A stretch of 64,000 nucleotides of DNA from Oceanospirillaceae bacterium (GCA_013215505.1 JABSQZ010000012.1:123540-187539); one strand, 5' to 3'. Counted from the stretch's first letter, positions 1-8,930 are shown. Notes: generated by a model from the sequence alone, not told the origin. Program-made: numbers and translations.

Positions 1-840
1 GTGGGTCCAGGTAATCGGATCAGTGTGATCGTGAGATACATGTTTATAAAATTCGCTGTAATCTTCTTTAGATATATCGGATTTGTTACGTGTCCACAGG
101 GCAGAAGCTGCGTTAACTGTCTCATCTTCAAGTACTATTGGCTCTACTTCTTGGTCTTCTTCTCCCTCAGCTACAGGGGGTACAAAAGGCGCTTCTTGCT
201 GCATGATAATAGGCAGTGCGATGTGATCCGAGTACTTGCGAATCAAGTGACGCAGACGACTGCCATCGGCAAACTCTACTTCGTCGTCTTTAAGATGCAA
301 GACAATCTGGGTGCCGCGCTTGGCTTTCTCAACGGTACCTAAAGTGAATTCACCCTGACCTTCAGAGCTCCAGTGAACACCTTCGCTGGCGTCGCTACCG
401 GCTTTACGAGTAAATACTTCTACGGATTTTGCAACGATAAATGACGAGTAGAAACCTACGCCAAACTGGCCGATTAGCTGACTGTCTTTAGACTCATCAC
501 CGGTCAATTGTCCCAAGAAACTCGCCGTTCCAGATTTGGCTATAGTCCCTAAGTGCTCAACCGCTTCCTGACGGGTCATGCCAATGCCGTTATCTTCAAT
601 AGTGACGGTCTTAGCATCCTTGTCAAAACTAATGCGAATGTTTAAATCGCCATCCCCTTCGTATAAATCCCCATTTTCCAGCGCTTCGTATCTAAGCTTT
701 TCAGCAGCATCAGACGCGTTAGAAACCAACTCTCGTAAAAATATTTCTTTGTTAGAGTATAAAGAGTTGATCATTAAGTTCAGTAACTGTTTAACTTCCG
801 TTTGGAAGCCTAAAGTTTCTTGCTGGGTTTCAGTCGTCAT
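1..840 (-). CDS. htpG: Molecular chaperone HtpG (Hsp90), N-terminal part
   Basis: Cytosolic ATP-dependent Hsp90 chaperone; only the first 280 codons lie in the window, and the gene continues beyond position 1. Translation of the minus strand from the ATG at 840 begins [18 protein letters not shown]. It shows the GHKL ATPase signatures of Hsp90: the helix [23 protein letters not shown] with the Mg-coordinating Asn, DNGIGM and [10 protein letters not shown]. An acidic [10 protein letters not shown] stretch sits near the middle-domain border. An AT-rich leader with a sigma-32 promoter lies upstream, so heat-shock control is expected. Identification is secure; the only limit is truncation by the window edge. 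Confidence 0.97.
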   Translation of the reverse strand, partial: MTTETQQETLGFQTEVKQLLNLMINSLYSNKEIFLRELVSNASDAAEKLRYEALENGDLYEGDGDLNIRISFDKDAKTVTIEDNGIGMTRQEAVEHLGTIAKSGTASFLGQLTGDESKDSQLIGQFGVGFYSSFIVAKSVEVFTRKAGSDASEGVHWSSEGQGEFTLGTVEKAKRGTQIVLHLKDDEVEFADGSRLRHLIRKYSDHIALPIIMQQEAPFVPPVAEGEEDQEVEPIVLEDETVNAASALWTRNKSDISKEDYSEFYKHVSHDHTDPITWTH

Positions 841-915
841 TTAAGTTTGATCCTGTGCTACAGAATAACAGTCGATCACTGCTAATCTATTTATTAATTC
901 GATACCTGTGAGCAG

Positions 916-943
916 AAATGGGGGCAGTGAGATTATATTCAAG
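916..943 (-). promoter_or_regulatory. Sigma-32 heat-shock promoter of htpG
   Basis: On the minus strand CTTGAA (943-938) is followed after 14 bases by CCCCATTT (923-916). This matches the RpoH consensus CTTGAA / CCCCATNT with an allowed spacing. It lies about 75 bases upstream of the htpG ATG, giving a short leader. Seen directly; function inferred from the consensus and the downstream gene. Confidence 0.85.
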
Positions 944-1039
944 GGGGATAATTAAGTTATTTGTTTAGATTTATAGGCTGGCACTACTAGCAGTGAAGTT
1001 AACAGCCACTGAATGCTTGCGCAAGTGGCTGTAAAAAAG

Positions 1040-1798
1040 TCATATATCGCTCTTGCCGGGTTTCTTTTTGTCTAAACTTATCTTGCCGATATCACCTAAA
1101 TTCATCATCAAGTTTTGCAGTGTCTCAGAGCGAAACTCCCTGCGATAGAGAATTAGCGTGACAAAAGCAGAGCTGAACATAAATAATAGCGGACTGATAA
1201 ACCAAGCCAACATAGACACCGCAAAGTAATAGGTGCGCAGTCCTAAATTGAAATTGCCGGCCGCTTTAGAGCACATAAGCGCGATCCGTTGCGCGTGAAA
1301 TTTTTTGCCCTGATCCGAGCAGTTATCCGCGGGAGCGGGCGCACTACCGACCATCACCGACAAAAACCCGTACTGACGCAAACTCCAGGTGAACTTAAAA
1401 AACGCGTACAAAAACACTACAATCAAGGAAATAATCTTAAAGGTCCAGCCCTGAGTCTGCGATGAAAGAACCGATATATCCGCTAATACTTTACTGACTA
1501 TGTCACTTGATCCCAACAGTGTTATCAGGCCGGCAATGATTAATATAGTCGTAGAGGCAAAGAAAGAGACACTGCGCTCTAGGTTCGCAATAGTCGTTTC
1601 ATCGGCGATCCGCACTTCTCGCTCTAACATATGCATCATCCACTCATAGCGATACTTGTGTAATACATTGGCCAGACAGGGAGTGTCGTAACTTTTATAT
1701 TTGGCATAATAGATATAACCTTTGAAACAGCACACAAACCAAATCAGGGCGATTAAATCCCAGCCACTATGGATAATAAAGTCAATCATCAGCTGCAT
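1040..1798 (-). CDS. DUF599 family integral membrane protein
   Basis: A 252-residue membrane protein of unknown function. It has an N-terminal hydrophobic segment (about residues 8-28). A conserved block, YRYEWMMHMLEREVRIADE, is followed by FFASTTILIIAGLITLLG, the hallmark of the DUF599 family. Further membrane segments lie around residues 120-140 and 195-220. The length is normal for the family. It is transcribed toward htpG with about 200 bases between them and stands alone. No biochemical role is established for DUF599, and none is suggested by the neighbours. Confidence 0.85.
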   Translation of the reverse strand: MQLMIDFIIHSGWDLIALIWFVCCFKGYIYYAKYKSYDTPCLANVLHKYRYEWMMHMLEREVRIADETTIANLERSVSFFASTTILIIAGLITLLGSSDIVSKVLADISVLSSQTQGWTFKIISLIVVFLYAFFKFTWSLRQYGFLSVMVGSAPAPADNCSDQGKKFHAQRIALMCSKAAGNFNLGLRTYYFAVSMLAWFISPLLFMFSSAFVTLILYRREFRSETLQNLMMNLGDIGKISLDKKKPGKSDI

Positions 1799-2189
1799 GT
1801 TGTTACTTCGTCCTTCACTATAAAATTTAATGATACAAACACTTTGTTACTGTTTAACTAAGATACCAATACGCCGAGTATCTTCTGCCAAAGCAGCAGG
1901 CATTTCTAACTTATACTGCTGCTTCTAAGTAACCCGCTCTATGATGGACAAATCCCGTTAATTGCGCCAGCTCAATCTATTGCCAAGCTAATTTAAGCTG
2001 TTTTTCGGCGACATTTGGCGGGCCCAACCACGGAGCGTAACACCCAGTACTACAACAGAGCGTTGTTGTAATTGAATAAATGGCTGTTTTATTTATCCCA
2101 ATGACAAGCTTTGCTTGTCTTGTCAGTTAATGGTGATAATCTAGCAGCTTATTTTTATCCCCATTACTACTCGTTCATTCGGTAAATAC
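1799..2189. other. Intergenic region between divergent DUF599 and DUF3301 genes
   Basis: About 390 bases hold the two divergent promoters. The only clear structure is a perfect small inverted repeat, GACAAGC-TTT-GCTTGTC, at 2103-2119. It could be a transcription-factor site or a hairpin. No coding sequence is seen. Confidence 0.5.
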
Positions 2190-2510
2190 ATGTACTTTGA
2201 ATTGTTTGATGTTTTCGTAGTTACTCTACTCTGCTTAGCTATTTTCTATTGGATTAATGGACAAAAAATTCGTGAACTGGCCCTTATTGCCGCCAGAGCC
2301 GAGTGTAAAAGACTGGATTTACAACTACTGGATGGCAGTGTCAGTTTAAAGAAAATCCGTCCAAAACGCGGTGCCAGTGGTCAATTAACGCTTAGACGAG
2401 AATACCATTTTGAATTCTCGGCCACCGGCGACGAACGCTACCAGGGGAAAGTGATCTTAATAGGGGTTAAAGTTGAACTAATCCAGCTGCAACCGCATAG
2501 AATCGTTTAA
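2190..2510 (+). CDS. DUF3301 domain protein
   Basis: A 106-residue protein with one N-terminal membrane anchor (about residues 5-23) and a basic cytoplasmic remainder. The pattern RAECKRLDLQLLDGSV followed by a REYHFEFSATGDERYQGK block is typical of DUF3301, a small family largely confined to Gammaproteobacteria. Function is unknown. It ends 34 bases before nikR and may be co-transcribed with it, though no functional link to nickel is evident. Confidence 0.8.
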   Translation: MYFELFDVFVVTLLCLAIFYWINGQKIRELALIAARAECKRLDLQLLDGSVSLKKIRPKRGASGQLTLRREYHFEFSATGDERYQGKVILIGVKVELIQLQPHRIV

Positions 2511-2544
2511 ATTTACACCGCGCACCACAGATACAGGTATTGAT

Positions 2545-3000
2545 ATGGAAAGGATAACAATTTCTTTAGACTCAGAACTCGCTGAGCAATTTGATCAGTA
2601 TTTAAAAGCCCACGGTTATAAAAACCGCTCCGAGGGCATGCGAGATTTAATCAGAGATAAACTAGAGCAGCAAAGCCTGGAAAAACCCATAGGCGGTGAC
2701 TGTATCGGTTCTATGACCTATGTGTACAACCACCAGGAGCGAGAGTTAGCGGCGAAGCTTGCCCAGGCTCAGCACGCCAACCACAATATAGCGGTCTCCA
2801 CATTAAGAGTACCACTGGATCACAACCACTGTATGGAAACAGTCATGCTCAATGGCGACACGCAGAAAATCAGAGAATTTTGTAACGATATTATCGCCAG
2901 GCCCGGGATTCGCCACGGTAAAGCTTACTTAGTGCCCGTCGAGGTGGAGCACTACCATCACGAGGGCAAGGCCCATGTTCACAGCACGCCTAAAACTTAA
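2545..3000 (+). CDS. nikR: NikR-family ribbon-helix-helix regulator, atypical metal site
   Basis: A 151-residue regulator with an N-terminal ribbon-helix-helix DNA-binding domain (about 1-45: RITISLDSELAEQFDQYL and NRSEGMRDLIRD) and a C-terminal ACT-like NikR domain. It keeps the family Cys (C96, in DHNHCMETV) and the RHG motif near residue 137. In E. coli NikR the STLHVH motif supplies two nickel ligands, His87 and His89. Here the same place reads STLRVP, so both ligands are Arg and Pro. His93 and His95 flank the Cys and might substitute. It sits beside a nikKML set with an inverted repeat resembling a NikR box, so control of nickel uptake is likely. The metal chemistry is uncertain. Its TAA stop overlaps the stop of the convergent GST gene. 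Confidence 0.88.
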   Translation: MERITISLDSELAEQFDQYLKAHGYKNRSEGMRDLIRDKLEQQSLEKPIGGDCIGSMTYVYNHQERELAAKLAQAQHANHNIAVSTLRVPLDHNHCMETVMLNGDTQKIREFCNDIIARPGIRHGKAYLVPVEVEHYHHEGKAHVHSTPKT

Positions 3001-3620
3001 TCTGCACCACCCGGCAGCTGCTGCATTCTCTTTTGCCACTGTTTTAAATTAGGGTAACTTGCCAGCAATGCCTGCCCCTCAGCACATTTCAACAGACATT
3101 CAAGCATCGGGTGCACATGACAGTCCGCCAGTGTCAGCTCATTCCCAGTAAGATAGGGCTGTTCAGCCAAGAACTCTGCCAGAACATTTAGACAGACAGT
3201 TGCTTCTTCCAGGGCAAGTTTAACGATTTGTGAGTCTGGCGACTCCCCTCTAGCGGGGCTAACTGAACATTGCACATAGATACCCCAGACCACAGGCTGA
3301 TAGGCATAGCTGTCCATCAGCGAGATAATTTGGGTCATTTTGGCTCTTTGCTTAGCCGTTGCTGGCTGTAACTCCCTGCCGCTGAAACTCTCATCTATAT
3401 ATCGGGTAATAGCAGCCACTTCGTATAAGGTAAAGTCGCCGTGAGTGAGCACTGGAATCTTTTTAAACGGATGCAGTTGGCTGTGCTTATCGCGTATTTC
3501 TTCACTGGCAAAAATATTAGTTTCAACATGCTGGTAGTGTAGTTTTTTTAGCTGCAGAACGAGAGCGACTATTTTGCAGTAAACACTTTGCTCAATACCG
3601 TGCAATTGTAGTTTGTGCAT
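2997..3620 (-). CDS. Glutathione S-transferase family protein
   Basis: About 207 residues with an N-terminal thioredoxin-like GST domain and an all-helical C-terminal domain. The HPFKKIPVLTHGDFTLYEVAAITRYID block contains the cis-Pro and the EVAAI equivalent of the glutathione-binding ES motif. The C-terminal domain has LTGNELTLADCHVHPML, the GST N-capping box region. The start at 3620 is preferred over 3644 because GGGTGA lies six bases before that ATG. It is convergent with nikR, and the two stop codons share the TTAA at 2997-3000. Substrate unknown; a nickel link is not implied by the fold. Confidence 0.85.
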   Translation of the reverse strand: MHKLQLHGIEQSVYCKIVALVLQLKKLHYQHVETNIFASEEIRDKHSQLHPFKKIPVLTHGDFTLYEVAAITRYIDESFSGRELQPATAKQRAKMTQIISLMDSYAYQPVVWGIYVQCSVSPARGESPDSQIVKLALEEATVCLNVLAEFLAEQPYLTGNELTLADCHVHPMLECLLKCAEGQALLASYPNLKQWQKRMQQLPGGAD

Positions 3621-3705
3621 TATTTCACCCGACGATAAGTTCATTTAACTTTGCATGCCCACTGCGGTTTTCCCAGCAAAGAAAATAACAGTATGAATAA
3701 TTGTA

Positions 3706-3740
3706 AATTCGTATGATTTCACCTATTATTCAGACGAATT
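3706..3740. promoter_or_regulatory. Candidate NikR operator upstream of nikK
   Basis: Arms AATTCGTATGA (3706-3716) and TCAGACGAATT (3730-3740) form an inverted repeat with 10 of 11 positions matching and a 13-base spacer. The inner half-sites GTATGA and TCAGAC resemble the E. coli NikR half-sites GTATGA/TCATAC, but E. coli has a 16-base spacer. It lies 22 bases before the nikK ATG. A second overlapping repeat, TGAATAAT/ATTATTCA, is at 3694-3701 and 3725-3732. Confidence 0.6.
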
Positions 3741-3762
3741 ATATTTTCTTCATAAGGCTTAT

Positions 3763-4554
3763 ATGTACTGTTTCACTCATATTAAACAAGCATCTAGAAA
3801 AGCACTTTACGCCTGCTGTATGATAATTGCCACTGGTAACAGCTACGCGCATTTTCAGGAAATAATCCCCGATCGGGATTTTTTAAACGCTGATCAACAG
3901 CAGCCTCTTAGCTTCACAGTGCGCTTCACCCACCCGATGACTCAGGGGCCAGTGATGAACATGCAAAAGCCCAAAGCACTGAGCGTTTTTAGTAACGGCA
4001 CTCATACCGATTTGCTGCCCTCTTTAAAGGCAGCTGGCAACAGCAAAACTCAGCAGTGGACATTCGACTACCAAGTCACTGAACCTGGTGATTTAAGCTT
4101 TGCCATTGAGCCACAGCCATACTGGGAAGCAGCCGAAGGCAAGATGATCATTCACTACAGCAAAGTGATCGTAGATGGCTACGGGGACTTTAACGGCTGG
4201 GATCAAAACTTAAATTTACCGGTGGAAATAGAGCCTTTAACCCGTCCTTACAGCTTGTGGGCTGGCAATGCATTTCGCGGTATCGTCAAAGCGCAGGGGA
4301 AAGCAGTGCCTTTTGCAGAAGTCGAAGTGGAATGGCGCAACGATGGCTCAGTGACCGCCCCTACTGATAGTTATATCACTCAAGTGATCAAAGCTGACGC
4401 CAACGGCACTTTCAGCTATGTCATGCCCAGGGCCGGATGGTGGGGGTTCGCAGCACTACGCGACGCCAATTACCAACTTAAAGCTCCCACTGGCGCCATG
4501 GTGCCAGTTGAGCTCGGCGGCTTGATCTGGATCAACGCTAAAGCAATGCAATAA
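3763..4554 (+). CDS. nikK: NikK-like periplasmic protein (DUF4198) of nickel uptake system
   Basis: A 263-residue exported protein with a signal peptide ending near SYAHF (about residue 30). The HFQEIIPD start of the mature protein and the DGYGDFNGWDQNLNLPVEIEPLTRPY block are typical of DUF4198/NikK proteins, the periplasmic partner of ECF-type nickel transporters. The C-terminal half (VPFAEVEVEWRND, FSYVMPRAGWWGFAAL) is the Ig-like portion. It is first in a tight nikK-nikM-nikL operon: 10 bases to nikM. The exposed mature N-terminal Ala-His could bind metal (inference). Expected role: delivery of Ni(II) or Co(II) to the membrane component. Confidence 0.85.
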   Translation: MYCFTHIKQASRKALYACCMIIATGNSYAHFQEIIPDRDFLNADQQQPLSFTVRFTHPMTQGPVMNMQKPKALSVFSNGTHTDLLPSLKAAGNSKTQQWTFDYQVTEPGDLSFAIEPQPYWEAAEGKMIIHYSKVIVDGYGDFNGWDQNLNLPVEIEPLTRPYSLWAGNAFRGIVKAQGKAVPFAEVEVEWRNDGSVTAPTDSYITQVIKADANGTFSYVMPRAGWWGFAALRDANYQLKAPTGAMVPVELGGLIWINAKAMQ

Positions 4555-4564
4555 AGGTTTAGAT

Positions 4565-5200
4565 ATGGCACATATACCTGACGGCGTAGTCAGCACGCCA
4601 ATACTAGCACTAGGTGCGCTGGGCACCCTTGTCGTGCTCAGCTACGGTTTGAAAAAACTGGATACCGATAAAATCCCACAGACAGCGATGCTGGCGGCGG
4701 TGTTTTTCATCTCCTCAATGATCACTTTCCCGGTTGGCCCCAGTTCTATTCACTTATTGTTTAATGGTTTGATGGGGTTAATGCTCGGTTGGGCAGCGGT
4801 ACCGGCAATTTTTGTGGCGTTGATACTGCAGCTGATGTTTTTCGGCTACGGTGGGTTATTAGTGCTGGGGGTGAATACCTTTAATATGGCGTTGCCGGCC
4901 ATTGTTGTGGCCCTTTGTCTGCGGCCGCTGCTGCTATCTCACCTGGCGCATGGTGGTGCAAACTCCAGGCGTTATGCAATGATAATTGGTGCAATCGCAG
5001 GCGCTAGCGGCATTGCCCTTACCACCTCGTTACTCGGAGCCAGCTTAGTCTTAAGCGGCCAGGAGTTTGCACCTATGATGAAGGTAATCTTAGCCACAAA
5101 CATACCACTGATGATCATTGAAGGGGCAGTCACTGCAGTTGTTGTAAGCTTTCTGGTCAGAACATCCCCCAGCGCTTTTTATACTCCAGTGAGCAATTAA
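4565..5200 (+). CDS. nikM: CbiM/NikM family metal-binding membrane (S) component
   Basis: A 211-residue integral membrane substrate-capture protein of ECF-type nickel/cobalt transporters with about six hydrophobic segments. It starts MAHIPDG rather than the usual MHIPDG. In crystallised NikM the free N-terminus and His2 bind Ni(II). Here Met removal before Ala would restore His at position 2. A second conserved His is in GPSSIHLLFNG (His63). AAGG lies seven bases before the ATG. The TAA stop overlaps the nikL ATG (TAATG). No T-component or ATPase gene is adjacent. Confidence 0.9.
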   Translation: MAHIPDGVVSTPILALGALGTLVVLSYGLKKLDTDKIPQTAMLAAVFFISSMITFPVGPSSIHLLFNGLMGLMLGWAAVPAIFVALILQLMFFGYGGLLVLGVNTFNMALPAIVVALCLRPLLLSHLAHGGANSRRYAMIIGAIAGASGIALTTSLLGASLVLSGQEFAPMMKVILATNIPLMIIEGAVTAVVVSFLVRTSPSAFYTPVSN

Positions 5201-5784
5201 TGAGACTAAAAACGATTTTGCTATGCGCAACCTTGTTATGTAGCCAGGCTGCCAACGCGCATTTATTAAAAATATTTGCCTACGCTCAGCCTGTAAGCAG
5301 CGAGCAACAGATTTTTAAAATCCGCGGTAAAGTCTATTTTGCCGGCGGTTCCACACTGGCAAATTTGTCTTTAAAAGTAATCGATAGCAATGGCACTGTG
5401 ACTGACAGACCGGTCACTGACCCGCAGGGGAAATTTGATTTCAGGCTGTCGGCAGGTAACTACCAAATTATTGCCGATAGCCTCGACGGGCACATCGCCA
5501 AATGGCAGATAAAAAATATCAGCCAGCTGGATAGGCTTCCAGAAAATGCGGCCGTGACAAACAGCCAAAAAGGCCAATTGGGGCAAAAGCTATTCTCTGG
5601 ACAGCAATTGCAAAGCGTTATAGCCGAGCAACTGGCAATACAGATCCAACCATTAAGTGAACAGCTTAATTCCCTCGAAGAAAAAGCACGTTTTCAGGAT
5701 ATTATCGGCGCCCTGGGTTATATTTTTGGTTTGTATGGTCTGGCTATATGGTGGCGACAACGCAAAACGAGCAGTAATAGCTAG
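5200..5784 (+). CDS. nikL: NikL-like auxiliary component of nickel uptake system
   Basis: A 194-residue protein with a signal peptide (cleavage near NAHLLKIFAYA) and a periplasmic beta-sandwich like a carboxypeptidase regulatory domain (about 40-95: GKVYFAGGSTLANLSLKV, TDPQGKFDFRLSAGNY). A coiled stretch (about 140-165) and a C-terminal membrane anchor (about 168-186, ending WWRQRKTS) follow. This layout and the AHxLKxFAYA start match NikL. It is translationally coupled to nikM. In complete systems NikQ (T) and NikO (ATPase) follow; here the next gene, 400 bases on, is an unrelated MscS channel. Confidence 0.8.
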   Translation: MRLKTILLCATLLCSQAANAHLLKIFAYAQPVSSEQQIFKIRGKVYFAGGSTLANLSLKVIDSNGTVTDRPVTDPQGKFDFRLSAGNYQIIADSLDGHIAKWQIKNISQLDRLPENAAVTNSQKGQLGQKLFSGQQLQSVIAEQLAIQIQPLSEQLNSLEEKARFQDIIGALGYIFGLYGLAIWWRQRKTSSNS

Positions 5785-6200
5785 TCACGCCCTGCTAGAG
5801 TTCCACCCTCTTCTGCACTGAAAAGCTCTGCTCTTATAGTCGTTCTCGATCGACAACGGTCCCCTCATTTGAATATTTATAAATATATTTTTTACCGTAC
5901 TGAATAGATAACGGGCTTATTCTCTTATGTAAGCTAGTGTAATCTTGTGTCTATTCGCCTTAATTATTTCTGCTCTGATTGTCTAAATACTTTAATATGA
6001 GAGGTGTACGGCCCTCCAGGGCGGTAATAATACAGACCAGAGCACCAACTTGCGCCTAAATCCAAAGATTTTAAAATAGAGCATAAAATCATTATGGATG
6101 CGGCGGGAAAATGTAAAATAATTTCTGCAACTTGCCTCAAAATTCTAGGTCGCCGCCAGTGGCAGCGACTCATTTTCAATAGCTATCACTCAGGTTGACT
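5785..6200. other. Intergenic region between nikL and the MscS-family gene
   Basis: About 415 bases, AT-rich in the first half, with a short self-complementary AATATTTATAAATATATT stretch near 5872. The promoter of the downstream channel gene should lie here, but no confident -35/-10 pair or terminator is seen. An antisense open frame inside it has no protein-like character. Confidence 0.4.
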
Positions 6201-8654
6201 ATGAACACAGTAAATACTAACCGAGCTCTGCTCAAACTTCTGCTGCTGATTTCAATGCTGGCTCTGTCAGTGTCTACACCTGCTAATCCATTGTTTGGCA
6301 ATGCAGAAGTTGTTGAAGATGCCATCACAATCCCCGAGCAAATCCTGCCCGAGCATGTGGGTGATTTTCTGGCGCCATTAGATGAAAAACAAGTCCGCAG
6401 CTTACTGCTTCAGCAAATACGGCAACAGGCGGAGAATAACCTCACATCTGACCTGCACCAATCTATGTCTGTGATCGCCCTACTAAAAGGGGCTAAAGAC
6501 CCCTCCTCTCCTTTAGGCCGCGGGATTCAAGCCACGCTAGCAGTCAGTGACACTTTTTGGTTACAAGTGAACTTTGTGTTCAAAACTTTTGTCCCTCAGG
6601 GTGGAATTAGTGGCGTTGTGCAACTGCTCGCTCAGTTGCTGGCAATGTTACTGTCCGCCAGATTCATAGAGTGGCTGTTGATTTACCGCTGGCAGCGTAG
6701 CGTCGACGATAACAGAGCGCTGCAGAAAGCGAATCACCCCGAGCAACGCAACAGCTATGCTTTTTATAATTTTTTCATCAATTTTATTGGCTTGATGATT
6801 TTTTCTGCAGCCGGCTTCGTCCTCGGCGACATTATCACCACCGAAGTAACAAATTTGACCGCCACGACAGATAATTTAAGTGCAGCAGGCAATTCACGTG
6901 GCATGCTGGTGGAATCGATTTTTTCTGTGGTACTGCTCTATAGGCTGACCACTTTATTAGCTAAGTTATTGATTAATCCCGCGCCAAAGGGCTTGGGGCT
7001 GATTGACGAGACAATCAACATCAAAGCACTATACCGCTGCATAGCAGGCTTTACCTTCGCTTTTTTAATAGGCACAGAGGTTTTATTCCTGTTTTTCACT
7101 AATGGCCTCAGCGCCGAGCATATGTTACTGGCTATGTCGGTACTCTTTGGTTTGGTTATTAATCCGATCATTTTCTGGTTTGTCTGGAGCCAGCGTTACG
7201 ATATAGATCGAGTAATGTTCTCCAGCAGTAAAATTGTCGATGATAACGCAAACTATCCTTATGCTAACCGCGCGCTGATCTGGCCATCAATAGTCACCTT
7301 CGTGATCACTATGGCGTTTTTAAACTGGCAAATACAAGTATTAAGCGGTGACTTTGAACGCCAGCAAGCGATACAACTGGCTTGGTGGATTACCTTACTC
7401 TTCCCTATCCTGGATTTATTGGTCTCATCGCTGCTACTTAAGTTAGTCGCTCTGGAGCTGTTTCAAACCCCAGGCTTTCAAAGACGTAAACAGCGCTTCA
7501 TCTTTATGATTCGCAGTGTAGTGCGGCTGTTACTGCTCAGTGTATTAGTGATTAGCTTTCTCGATGCATGGGGTTTTCAACCAATGGAGAAATTGAGTTC
7601 ATCCAGCGGCAGCAGTATTTTATCTTCGACAATGGACATCGGTATCACCATTTTGCTGGGCTTTCTTATCTGGGAAGCTATTCAGCTGTGGATGGAGCGA
7701 CTATTACCTGATGACAGCAACGCTGAGAACGCTGAGAACGCTGAGATTGACGGTGAAGGAGCAAGCGCTACCGCCAGTCGAAGTGAGACACTACTGCCAT
7801 TGTTTCGCACTATCTTGTTGATATTGTTATTACTGATAGTGGTGATGTCGGTGCTCTACTCTATTGGGGTGCAAATTGGACCGCTTTTAGCAGGTGCCAG
7901 TGTCATTGGTATCGCCATAGGGTTTGGCTCGCAAAAATTAGTCCAAGATATTATTTCCGGGATGTTCTTCCTCATAGACGATGCATTTCGCAAGGGAGAA
8001 TACGTAGAAGTGGCAGGTATGAAAGGTACGGTTGAAAAGCTCTCGGTGCGCTCAATGCGTTTACGACACCACTTGGGGGCGGTACAGACAGTCCCCTACG
8101 GTGAAATCAACACTGTCAAAAACCTTAGCCGAGACTGGGTCACTATGAAGCTTGAACTGCGCCTGCCCTATGATGTAGATATCGAGAAAGTACGGAAAAT
8201 CATTAAAAAAATTGGCCAGAAAATGCTTGAAGACCCGGAAATCGGACCCAATATGCTCCAGCCATTAAAGTCCCAAGGGGTGATGCGAGTTGAGGAATCG
8301 GCGTTAATCATCCGCATGAAGTTCACCGCAAAGCCTGGCGAGCAATGGGTGGTACGCCGGGTAGCCTATACCCGAGTCAGAGATGCACTGGCCGCCGCTG
8401 GGATTGAATTTGCCCACCGTGAAGTTAAAGTGCGTTTATCCGATGAAATGGAACAGCTGCAAAAGCTCGACTATCAAAACAAACTGCAGCACTCCTCTGT
8501 TAAAGGTGAACCTGAGCTGCATACAGAGTCAGCTGCATCCACAGACAAACCTGCTATAGCCGGTGCAATATCAGCGGCAGCTATAACGGCAGTGCTAAGC
8601 AGCAAAATCGCCAAGCACAAAAAAATAGATGATCAGGACGAACAGGAACAATAG
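6201..8654 (+). CDS. MscS-family mechanosensitive channel, large form
   Basis: About 817 residues. An N-terminal signal peptide (LLLLISMLALSVSTPANP) is followed by a periplasmic helical region, about seven or eight membrane segments between residues 145 and 560, and the MscS core. The pore-lining TM3 reads LLAGASVIGIAIGFGSQKLV. It runs into the beta domain with RKGEYVEVAGMKGTVEKLSV and VPYGEINTVKNLSRDW, and an alpha/beta C-terminal domain follows. A hydrophilic, poorly conserved tail ends the protein. An in-frame near-repeat NAENAENAE lies before the last segments. The ATG at 6201 (AGG six bases before) is preferred to the TTG at 6195. The likely role is release of solutes on hypo-osmotic shock. 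It is monocistronic. Confidence 0.9.
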   Translation: MNTVNTNRALLKLLLLISMLALSVSTPANPLFGNAEVVEDAITIPEQILPEHVGDFLAPLDEKQVRSLLLQQIRQQAENNLTSDLHQSMSVIALLKGAKDPSSPLGRGIQATLAVSDTFWLQVNFVFKTFVPQGGISGVVQLLAQLLAMLLSARFIEWLLIYRWQRSVDDNRALQKANHPEQRNSYAFYNFFINFIGLMIFSAAGFVLGDIITTEVTNLTATTDNLSAAGNSRGMLVESIFSVVLLYRLTTLLAKLLINPAPKGLGLIDETINIKALYRCIAGFTFAFLIGTEVLFLFFTNGLSAEHMLLAMSVLFGLVINPIIFWFVWSQRYDIDRVMFSSSKIVDDNANYPYANRALIWPSIVTFVITMAFLNWQIQVLSGDFERQQAIQLAWWITLLFPILDLLVSSLLLKLVALELFQTPGFQRRKQRFIFMIRSVVRLLLLSVLVISFLDAWGFQPMEKLSSSSGSSILSSTMDIGITILLGFLIWEAIQLWMERLLPDDSNAENAENAEIDGEGASATASRSETLLPLFRTILLILLLLIVVMSVLYSIGVQIGPLLAGASVIGIAIGFGSQKLVQDIISGMFFLIDDAFRKGEYVEVAGMKGTVEKLSVRSMRLRHHLGAVQTVPYGEINTVKNLSRDWVTMKLELRLPYDVDIEKVRKIIKKIGQKMLEDPEIGPNMLQPLKSQGVMRVEESALIIRMKFTAKPGEQWVVRRVAYTRVRDALAAAGIEFAHREVKVRLSDEMEQLQKLDYQNKLQHSSVKGEPELHTESAASTDKPAIAGAISAAAITAVLSSKIAKHKKIDDQDEQEQ

Positions 8655-8930
8655 CTTACTGCGCAAAATCACTATCAAGACGCGCTAGCTTTGGCAGCTA
8701 AGCAGTTTTCAGTTTTTGTCCGCTGCTCCTAACACTATATAAACGAGAGAAACCACAGGGATTATACGCACTTACCACACTTAAGGATTAGCGCTTTAGT
8801 CATTTATGTCCAATGGCTTGAGCGCATTTGACAAAATCTTAAATACTTAAAAACTATAATGATTTTGATTGAGGAACTTGCAGTTGTGCATTAGGTCTAG
8901 TTTAGACTTACAACACAAAAGGATTTAACC

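Noticed and set aside
5964..6179. Antisense frame between nikL and the MscS gene
   Set aside because: No start context, no hydrophobic or domain signature, and it occupies the expected promoter region.
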